From contig JAGOSC010000068.1 of NCBI GenBank assembly GCA_018062515.1, forward strand, positions 1 through 10,957: DNA of 10,957 bases. Reading direction: 5' to 3'. The stretch comes from Candidatus Omnitrophota bacterium. GTDB lineage: Bacteria; Omnitrophota; Gorgyraeia; Zapsychrales; Zapsychraceae. The notes beneath the pieces were generated by a model. The model searched no databases. It saw only the letters and a program-made list of their open reading frames with translations, and had not been told where the DNA came from. Positions 4,906 through 10,957 of this stretch are shown here, one piece after another. The position numbers and the translations under genes are program-made. The first letter of the stretch is position 1. Each line of letters opens with the position of its first letter.

Positions 4906-7371
4906 TTATTTAAACCAAATGTTCTTCGCGTATTCATTGATGGTTCGGTCGCTGGAAAAGAAGCCCGACCGGGCAACATTTAAAATGGATTTTTTATTCC
5001 ATTCCGTCGCATCACGATAAGCTAAAGAAATTTTTTCCTGAGTATTACAATACGCTTGAAAGTCGGCGCAGATCATGTATGGATCATGCCACCGCAATGA
5101 ATCCGTCAAAGGCCGAAAGAGATCCGTCTCTCCCAGCGAGAAATAATTACTTTCAATCAGCGCGATGACTTCCCATAAAGCCGGACAGGCCACAATATGA
5201 TCTTGAGGAATATAACCTTTATGTCGTAGAGCTTCCACCTCCGGCGTTCTTAATCCGAAAATAAAAATATTATCCATGCCGGCTTGCTCGGCCATTTCAA
5301 TATTAGCTCCGTCATATGTTCCGGCGGTGAGTGCGCCATTGATCATGAATTTCATATTTCCGGTTCCTGAGGCCTCTGTGCCTGCCAAAGAAATTTGTTC
5401 CGAAAGTTCGCTGGCGGGAAAAACTCTTTCCGCCAAAGAAACACGGTAATTTTCGAGAAAAACAACTTTGAGCAGACCTTTAATACTTTTATCAGCGTTA
5501 ACGACATGAGCAATATTATTAATGAATTTAATAATAAGTTTGGCTGTTTGATATCCCGGAGCTGCTTTCCCGCCAATAATAAATGTCCGTGGTTGAATAA
5601 AAGAATCCGGACGGTACTTTAAGCGCAAGTATTGTTCCAAAATAAAAAGGGCGAATAATAATTGTCGTTTGTATTCGTGTATACGTTTGACTTGAACATC
5701 AAATAGCGAGGTTGGATCGACGACAATTCCTTGGGTTTTTTCTATATATTTAGCTAAATCTTTTTTGTTTTTCAGTTTAACCGCTTGCCATCGATTCACA
5801 AAGTCAGAATCGCCAAGAAGCTTTTCCAATTGTTTCAACTGTTGGAGATCTTTAATCCAGCCGTCACCAATTTTTTCGGTTATTAATTTTGATAAAGCCG
5901 GATTTGATTTAAGAAGCCAGCGTCTTTGGGTAATACCATTGGTTTTATTGTTAAATTTCTCGGGGCTGTTGACATAAAAATCTTTTAGAACACGCGTCTT
6001 AAGAAGTTCCGTGTGCAGAGCCGACACACCATTAACTGAAAAACTTCCTGCCACCGCCAAATGCGCCATACGAACTTTTTTCACATCACCCTCTTGAATG
6101 ATAGACATATCCCGCAAACGCTCAACATTCCCCGGGAACTGAGTAGAAATGCTCTCTAAAAACCGGCGGTTAATTTCGTAAATAATCTGCATATGTCGCG
6201 GCAAAAGATTTTCCATCATACTCACGGGCCAACATTCCAAGGCTTCGGGCATTAATGTGTGATTCGTATACGCAAAGACTTTCTGGACGACGCTCCAAGC
6301 CGGCCCCCACTCAAAATGTTCCTGATCTAAAAGAACGCGCATAAGTTCAGGAATAGCCAGCGTCGGGTGAGTATCATTCAGTTGAATAACCACCTTTGTC
6401 GGTAATTGCGTTAAATCTTTGTTTTCCGTACGGAACCGACGAATGATATCCGCAATCGAAGCAGCGACAAAAAAATACTGTTGTCTTAACCGAAGCTCTT
6501 GTCCCGACGACACTTGATCATTGGGATAAAGAACTTTAGATATATTTTCGGAATAAATTTTTTGAAGAACAGCTGATTCATAATCACCGCTGTTAAAATA
6601 TCCGAAATCAAAATCCTCGGTGCTGCGGGCTGACCATAAACGCAAGGTATTAACCACATCGTTTTTATAACCGACGACGGGAATATCATACGGAACCGCC
6701 AATACGTCCGATGTATCTGTCCATTCGAAGATAAGATTACCGTGTTCATTTTTTCGCGAACTAATTTTTCCATAAAACTTAATCGGAACGGCGTATTCTA
6801 ATCGCGCAAACTCCCACGGACTTCCCAATCGCAACCATTCATCGGGACGCTCAACCTGATATCCATTCTCAATTTTTTGATTAAAAATTCCGTAATCATA
6901 CCGTATGCCATATCCGTGGCAGGGTATGCCCAGCGTCGCCATGGAATCCAAAAAACACGCGGCTAATCGACCGAGCCCTCCATTTCCCAAACCAGCGTCA
7001 ACCTCTTCTTCGCGCAGCTCATCCAAGTCAAATCCGAGTTCCGTCATGGCTGCTTTTACTTCATCTTCCAACCCTAAATTATACATATTGTTTCCGAGTA
7101 AACGCCCGATTAAGAATTCGAGAGAAAGATAATAAACACGTTTAACATTTTCCTTATGATATCTTTGTTGAGAAGCGATCCAGCGCTCGACGATACGGTC
7201 CCGAATGGACAGCGCAATCGCGTTATAATTGTCATTCGCCGTCGCAGAGTACTGATCTTTGGAAAGAATATATTGCCGATTACTTTTAAAAGAAACAATA
7301 AGGTCTTCTTTTTTCATGCCCTTGTGATGAAGCAACCACTGTTCTGCTTGTTCTAAAGAAAGTCTTTTCAT
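4906..7371 (-). CDS. glgP: Glycogen/maltodextrin phosphorylase
   Basis: Phosphorolyses alpha-1,4-glucan to glucose-1-phosphate in the cytoplasm, saving one ATP compared with hydrolysis. It is 821 residues, full length for the classical family (GT35). Diagnostic stretches are YYLSLEFLIGR near residue 80, GLGNGGLGRLAACFLDS near 127-143, GYGIRYDYGIF and VIQLNDTHPTLAIPELMR. Also present are KRIHEYKRQLL in the C-terminal lobe and the pyridoxal-phosphate site EASGTGNMKFMINGALTAGT with Lys674. The N-terminal serine phosphorylation peptide of animal enzymes is absent, so control is probably by expression or metabolites. The ATG at 7371 has AAGGA about eight bases upstream. It lies 29 bases after ackA with no terminator between, suggesting one transcript. 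This places glucan breakdown and ATP-yielding acetate formation under shared control. Confidence 0.97.
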   Translation of the reverse strand: MKRLSLEQAEQWLLHHKGMKKEDLIVSFKSNRQYILSKDQYSATANDNYNAIALSIRDRIVERWIASQQRYHKENVKRVYYLSLEFLIGRLLGNNMYNLGLEDEVKAAMTELGFDLDELREEEVDAGLGNGGLGRLAACFLDSMATLGIPCHGYGIRYDYGIFNQKIENGYQVERPDEWLRLGSPWEFARLEYAVPIKFYGKISSRKNEHGNLIFEWTDTSDVLAVPYDIPVVGYKNDVVNTLRLWSARSTEDFDFGYFNSGDYESAVLQKIYSENISKVLYPNDQVSSGQELRLRQQYFFVAASIADIIRRFRTENKDLTQLPTKVVIQLNDTHPTLAIPELMRVLLDQEHFEWGPAWSVVQKVFAYTNHTLMPEALECWPVSMMENLLPRHMQIIYEINRRFLESISTQFPGNVERLRDMSIIQEGDVKKVRMAHLAVAGSFSVNGVSALHTELLKTRVLKDFYVNSPEKFNNKTNGITQRRWLLKSNPALSKLITEKIGDGWIKDLQQLKQLEKLLGDSDFVNRWQAVKLKNKKDLAKYIEKTQGIVVDPTSLFDVQVKRIHEYKRQLLFALFILEQYLRLKYRPDSFIQPRTFIIGGKAAPGYQTAKLIIKFINNIAHVVNADKSIKGLLKVVFLENYRVSLAERVFPASELSEQISLAGTEASGTGNMKFMINGALTAGTYDGANIEMAEQAGMDNIFIFGLRTPEVEALRHKGYIPQDHIVACPALWEVIALIESNYFSLGETDLFRPLTDSLRWHDPYMICADFQAYCNTQEKISLAYRDATEWNKKSILNVARSGFFSSDRTINEYAKNIWFK

Positions 7372-7400
7372 TGAATTATCCTTATTGCTGGTTTAAAATT

Positions 7401-8627
7401 TTACTTTGCTGTTTTGGAAAGAATTTTCTCAACCACATTTCTCGTCGCCCGCGCAATCATTAATTCTTCATTCGTCGGAATAACCAAAACCTTGACCGGG
7501 CTTCCATCACGGCTGATTTCGCGGATACCGCCCTGGGTCGATGCGTTTCTCGTCGAATCTAACTCAATTCCCATCCGTTCCAAGCCGTTTAAAATCATGA
7601 AACGTAATAATACGCTTCTCTCGCCGATACCGGCGGTAAAGACAAGGCAATGACAACGCCCAAGGACAGCGATATACGCGCCGATATATTTCTTAATTCG
7701 ATACGCGCAAATCTCGAGGGTGAGTCTGGCTTGTTCATCATTCGCTTCATATCTTTTTATGATTTCTCTAACATCATTTTCACCGCAAAGACCTTTTAAT
7801 CCGCTTTCCTTGTTCAAAAGCGTATTAATATCTTTTATCGACATCTTTAAATGATCGGCCAAATAAAAAATGATCGCCGGGTCGATATCGCCGCTACGTG
7901 TCCCCATCACCAACCCTTCCAACGGCGTCATTCCCATCGAGGTGTCTACGCATCGTCCGCCTTGAATAGCCGCCATACTGCAACCGTTGCCTAAATGAGC
8001 CGTAATCATGTTCACTTCCGACGGGGACTTTGAAAGCCAGCGCGCAGCCTGGTCAGATACATAAGCGTGTGATATTCCGTGAAATCCATAACGCCTGATT
8101 TTATTCTTCTTATAAAGATCCATCGGAAGCGCGTAAAGAAAAGCGCGCGGTGGAATCGATTGATGAAAGGCCGTATCAAAAACAGCGACTTGATAAGCGT
8201 TCGGAAAAACATCACGCGCAACTTCAATTCCCTTTAAATTAGCTGGATTATGCAATGGCGCTAATGCAATATGATCACGAATCGTCTCGATCACAGCTTC
8301 ATCAATATGAGTCGGCGCTTTAAAACATTCTCCGCCGTGAACAACTCGATGTCCGACGGCCGTAATCTCGACGGGATCTTTAATGGCGCCGAACTGCTGG
8401 TCCTGTAAAAGTTCCGCAACTCGCTTAAGTCCGGCAGCATGATCGAGGATCAGAACTTCTTCGCGTTTTTCCTGCCGGCCTTTATGATTATTATAGAAGT
8501 GGAGTAAAAAGCTTTCCGGCTGTCCGATTCTTTCTATAACGCCGCCAGCCAAGACTTTCTCATGATCAGCGTCGAACAATTCGTATTTGATCGACGAACT
8601 ACCGGTGTTGATAACAAGGATCTTCAT
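7401..8627 (-). CDS. ackA: Acetate kinase
   Basis: Converts acetyl phosphate and ADP to acetate and ATP (reversible), the second step of the Pta-AckA route. It has 408 residues, close to the usual 400. Motifs are NTGSSSIK with Asn7, GHRVVHGGE with Arg94, FDTAFH with Asp151, YGFHGISH with His183, AHLGNGCS with His211, GTRSGDIDP with Arg244, the ATP-site FTAGIGE (330-336) and TNEE near 387. All expected catalytic residues are present. The open frame extends 31 codons further upstream, but that stretch is Arg-rich shadow sequence inside pta. I chose the ATG at 8627 because it gives the family N-terminus MKILVINTGSSS and has GGAG five bases before it. The first 29 bases overlap the end of pta in another frame, so translation is probably coupled. 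Confidence 0.97.
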   Translation of the reverse strand: MKILVINTGSSSIKYELFDADHEKVLAGGVIERIGQPESFLLHFYNNHKGRQEKREEVLILDHAAGLKRVAELLQDQQFGAIKDPVEITAVGHRVVHGGECFKAPTHIDEAVIETIRDHIALAPLHNPANLKGIEVARDVFPNAYQVAVFDTAFHQSIPPRAFLYALPMDLYKKNKIRRYGFHGISHAYVSDQAARWLSKSPSEVNMITAHLGNGCSMAAIQGGRCVDTSMGMTPLEGLVMGTRSGDIDPAIIFYLADHLKMSIKDINTLLNKESGLKGLCGENDVREIIKRYEANDEQARLTLEICAYRIKKYIGAYIAVLGRCHCLVFTAGIGERSVLLRFMILNGLERMGIELDSTRNASTQGGIREISRDGSPVKVLVIPTNEELMIARATRNVVEKILSKTAK

Positions 8628-10743
8628 TCTTCTCCGTCGGTGCCAAGCTCTGCGCCTGAATAGCGGTAATCGCAACTGTGTTAAAAATGTCCGGCACGGT
8701 GCATCCTCTGCTAAGATCATTGACCGGTTTCTTTAATCCTTGAAGAACCGGGCCGATAGCGACGACGCCCGCCGTGCGCTGAACGGCCTTATATGTGTTG
8801 TTGCCCGTGTTCAAATCCGGAAAAATGAGAACCGTTGCTTTTCCGGCAACGGGACTGTCAGGCATTTTTGTTTGAGCTGTTTCGGGATCAACCGCCGCGT
8901 CGTATTGGAGCGGTCCGTCGATGAGCATTCCTGGATAAAGCGATTGCGCTTTTTCTTTGGCCAGCATAGTTGCTTCACGCACCTTTTCAACATCCGCGCC
9001 TTTTCCGGAACCACCGGAAGAATAGGAAAGCATGGCGACAATCGGTTCAACACCGAAAGCCTTCGCGGTCAAAGCCGAACTCACGGCAATCTCCGCTAAC
9101 TGTGTTGCGTCGGGATCGGGATTAACGGCACAATCACCATAGACTAAAACACGATCAGGTAAGCACATGAAAAACACGCTCGATACAACCGAACATCCTT
9201 CCATCGTTTTAATAATTTCAAAAGCCGGGCGAATCGTCGACGCTGTGCTATGAATGGACCCGGAAACCATTCCATCAGCTAAACCTTTATGAACCATCAT
9301 CGTCGCAAAATAAACTGGATCATTCATTAAATCTAATGATTTTTCTTTAGTTATTCCTTTAGCTTTCCGTAATTCATAATACGTTTCCGCAAAACCATTC
9401 AGCCATTCTGATTGTGTTGAATCAATGATGCGCGCCTTTTCTAAGTTCAAGCCTAACTTATCAGCCTTTTGACGAATCACCGCTTCGTTTCCTAAGATCG
9501 TTAAGTTAACAACATCACGATGAAGAAGCATGTCGGCTGCCGTCAAGATTCTTTCTTCTTCACCTTCGGGTAAAACAATATTTTTTTTCTGCTCTCGTGC
9601 TTTTTGGACCAAATGATATTCAAAAATCTTGGGCGTTAAAACGCTGGGATGCGACTTGATAATTTTTTCTCGCAAGAGATTAACCGGGACATTCTTTTCA
9701 AAAACAGATAGCGCGCGGGCGATTTTCCGAGAATCATCGGGAGCAATTTTGGATGGAATAGAATTTACGGCCGTTGCCGTCGAGAATGTGTCTTCATCAA
9801 CACCAAGCACCGGAACCATTTCAGGGAAACCTTTAACCAGATCCCAAACGGAGTCTTCCGGTTCAAGGCCGCCGGTTAAAAGAATGCCTGCAATCTTATC
9901 ATAATGTCTAGACGCCACAGCCGCGCAACAAGCAACGATCACATCCGCTCGATCTCCGGGAGTGATGATCAAAGCCCGCTTCTTAATACGAAACAGAAAA
10001 TTTCTTAATTGCATCGCCGCCACCGAAAAATGACTGACGTGACGGTCCATGCGGTCGCCTCTTAATAAAATACGCGCATTAAGATGGTGCGCAATTTGCT
10101 CGACGGTGGGAAATCCCAAATATGGTTCTTCGGGAATAGCACAGACAATTTGTTCTTTGGCTAAATCACTATATTGAAGATGTTTGACCAGCGAGCCGGC
10201 GTCAGCTGAATCGACACGATTAATTACCGTTGCAATTGTTTCACAATTTTTGGTCGCCAGTGATTCGAGGGCTAATTTAGCGATGCTGATGGTTTGTTCA
10301 ATACTCTTTTGGTGAGCTGTAACGACGAGGAGCACCGGGCTTTCTAGGTTTTTGCAAAGCTCGGCGTTGATATCAAATTCATAAGCCGCGGTTGAACTAT
10401 TATAATCTGTTCCTTCGATCAATATAAAATCGTAACGATCTTTTAAACTTCCGTATTTCTCAATCACCTGCTCGATAATTTGTTCACGCTTACCTTCGGC
10501 AATTAATTCCTGGACTTGCTTGGATGTAAAACAATACATGTCTTCGTAAGAAGCTTTCAAACCAAACTGTTTCGCGATCAACTCAATATCTTTATCTTTC
10601 TCACCGGAGGAGCCGGGTGTGATCACCGGCCTAAAAAAACCTACCCGCGCGATATGCCGGCATAGCATTTCCATAACGCCTAGCGCCACCACTGATTTTC
10701 CGCTAGCACTTTCACTGGCCGTTATATATAGACTCTTTGACAT
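8599..10743 (-). CDS. pta: Phosphate acetyltransferase, long form with P-loop and DRTGG domains
   Basis: Converts acetyl-CoA and phosphate to acetyl phosphate and CoA. At 714 residues it is the long three-part type. First is an N-terminal P-loop, dethiobiotin-synthetase-like domain (ITASESASGKS, about 7-17; FILIEGTDY near 105). Second is a middle DRTGG-type domain (about 215-325, with IITPGDRADVIVACCAA and GILLTGG). Third is the C-terminal PTA_PTB catalytic domain (about 385-700), marked by NIVLPEGEEERIL, ADGMVSGSIHSTASTIRPAFEIIKT, YGDCAVNPDPDATQLAEIA, MLSYSSGGSGKG and a closing VPDIFNTVAITAIQAQ. In E. coli the N-terminal part affects stability and regulation by metabolites. The ATG at 10743 has GGGAGGAG just upstream. 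A strong promoter lies 49 bases or more before the start. It is the first gene of the run pta-ackA-glgP, and its last 29 bases overlap ackA. Confidence 0.97.
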   Translation of the reverse strand: MSKSLYITASESASGKSVVALGVMEMLCRHIARVGFFRPVITPGSSGEKDKDIELIAKQFGLKASYEDMYCFTSKQVQELIAEGKREQIIEQVIEKYGSLKDRYDFILIEGTDYNSSTAAYEFDINAELCKNLESPVLLVVTAHQKSIEQTISIAKLALESLATKNCETIATVINRVDSADAGSLVKHLQYSDLAKEQIVCAIPEEPYLGFPTVEQIAHHLNARILLRGDRMDRHVSHFSVAAMQLRNFLFRIKKRALIITPGDRADVIVACCAAVASRHYDKIAGILLTGGLEPEDSVWDLVKGFPEMVPVLGVDEDTFSTATAVNSIPSKIAPDDSRKIARALSVFEKNVPVNLLREKIIKSHPSVLTPKIFEYHLVQKAREQKKNIVLPEGEEERILTAADMLLHRDVVNLTILGNEAVIRQKADKLGLNLEKARIIDSTQSEWLNGFAETYYELRKAKGITKEKSLDLMNDPVYFATMMVHKGLADGMVSGSIHSTASTIRPAFEIIKTMEGCSVVSSVFFMCLPDRVLVYGDCAVNPDPDATQLAEIAVSSALTAKAFGVEPIVAMLSYSSGGSGKGADVEKVREATMLAKEKAQSLYPGMLIDGPLQYDAAVDPETAQTKMPDSPVAGKATVLIFPDLNTGNNTYKAVQRTAGVVAIGPVLQGLKKPVNDLSRGCTVPDIFNTVAITAIQAQSLAPTEKNEDPCYQHR

Positions 10744-10791
10744 AGCTCCTCCCCCAAAATTTATTTACCCCAAATATCGTCCTAACCTTGC

Positions 10792-10820
10792 ATTCTACAG
10801 ATATTTACGTAAGGCGTCAA
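10792..10820 (-). promoter_or_regulatory. sigma70-type promoter of the pta-ackA run
   Basis: On the minus strand TTGACG (10820-10815) and TAGAAT (10797-10792) are separated by exactly 17 bases, each box close to consensus. The implied start near 10785 gives a leader of about 40 bases ending in GGGAGGAG before the pta ATG. It is the only good promoter between the tRNA terminator and pta, and no terminator was seen until after the hydroxyacid dehydrogenase. It may therefore drive five genes. Confidence 0.75.
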
Positions 10821-10866
10821 TGTTATCATTCGTTTTTCTTATTGCCTTCCTCCTTTACTAGACAAT

Positions 10867-10900
10867 AAAAAAACCACTTAGTTATAAAACTAAGTGGTTT
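10867..10900 (-). terminator. Rho-independent terminator after tRNA-Glu
   Basis: A perfect 13-base stem (10871-10883 with 10888-10900, AAACCACTTAGTT and its complement) encloses a 4-base loop. On the minus strand it is followed by a run of seven T (10873-10867, the first three of them part of the stem). There is no T-run on the other side, so it acts in the minus direction. It ends the transcript of the tRNA nine bases upstream and insulates the pta promoter. Confidence 0.9.
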
Positions 10901-10908
10901 GTTAAAAA

Positions 10909-10957
10909 TGACCCCAGCGGGATTTGAACCCGCGCTGCAAGCTTGAAAAGCTTGTGT
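10909..10957 (-). tRNA. tRNA-Glu (anticodon UUC), partial, 5' part outside the window
   Basis: Reading the minus strand, an anticodon arm CAAGC-TTTTCAA-GCTTG is followed by a 4-base variable region and a T arm GCGGG-TTCAAAT-CCCGC. Then come the 3' acceptor strand TGGGGTC and discriminator A. The 7-base loop puts TTC at 10947-10945 as anticodon, which reads Glu codons. The bases just before the anticodon stem (ACA) fit the GGAC-A junction typical of bacterial tRNA-Glu. The CCA tail is not encoded (TTT follows), so it would be added by the nucleotidyltransferase. The D arm and 5' acceptor strand lie beyond the right edge. Confidence 0.9.

Noticed and set aside
8628..8720. N-terminal extension of acetate kinase by 31 residues
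   Set aside because: It is Arg-rich, absent from the family, lies wholly inside pta in another frame, and a good SD plus the family N-terminus support the ATG at 8627.
8740..9099. Plus-strand open frame of 119 codons inside pta
   Set aside because: It is antisense to the conserved catalytic domain of Pta, has no recognisable domain, and is best explained as a shadow frame. The same holds for plus-strand frames inside mdh, glgP and the dehydrogenase.
10619..10861. Plus-strand 80-codon frame reaching the tRNA terminator
   Set aside because: Most of it is antisense to the start of pta and the rest covers the pta promoter. The hydrophobic end comes from AT-rich DNA read backwards.
10931..10957. 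tRNA-Sec (UCA) or a long variable arm, suggested by the TTTCAA run
   Set aside because: The only 5-base stem with a 7-base loop puts TTC, not TCA, in the anticodon position, and only four bases separate it from the T arm.

Overview
All protein genes in this window lie on the minus strand, so transcription runs from the right end (tRNA side) to the left. The window looks like core-genome DNA of a Gram-negative, fermentation-capable bacterium. The evidence is a lipoprotein with Asp at +2, a Tad/Flp-type class III prepilin, and a long-form Pta with AckA. The style (small dense operons, Flp-like pilin next to housekeeping genes, AT-rich left half) would fit an uncultured lineage such as Omnitrophota, but that placement is an impression and not shown by the sequence.

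Layout in order of transcription. A partial tRNA-Glu(UUC) at the right edge is followed by a clear rho-independent terminator (10867-10900). Next come a strong sigma70-type promoter (10792-10820) and a probable five-gene run: pta (phosphate acetyltransferase), ackA (acetate kinase, overlapping pta by 29 bases), glgP (glycogen phosphorylase), a small SAM-dependent methyltransferase-like gene, and a D-2-hydroxyacid dehydrogenase-like gene. A second unit starts at a candidate promoter (3326-3354): a nitrilase-family amidase, a 77-residue Flp-like pilin, and malate dehydrogenase. A third unit starts at a good promoter (1051-1079): a parvulin-family lipoprotein, then the first 21 codons of a membrane-anchored protein cut off by the left edge.

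How the genes fit together: GlgP releases glucose-1-phosphate from glycogen. After glycolysis, Pta and AckA turn acetyl-CoA into acetate and make ATP, while the 2-hydroxyacid dehydrogenase and malate dehydrogenase could recycle NADH. This is a plausible storage-to-fermentation module, but the substrate of the hydroxyacid dehydrogenase and the role of the methyltransferase are not established.

I found no mobile element, CRISPR array, toxin-antitoxin pair or defence system, and nothing that I would call a new system. The most interesting points are the pilin inserted between metabolic genes, the Gln at the catalytic Glu position of the hydroxyacid dehydrogenase, the missing catalytic histidines in the parvulin domain, and a few regulatory-looking repeats. 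Three start sites (malate dehydrogenase, nitrilase, acetate kinase) are moved downstream of the longest open frame.
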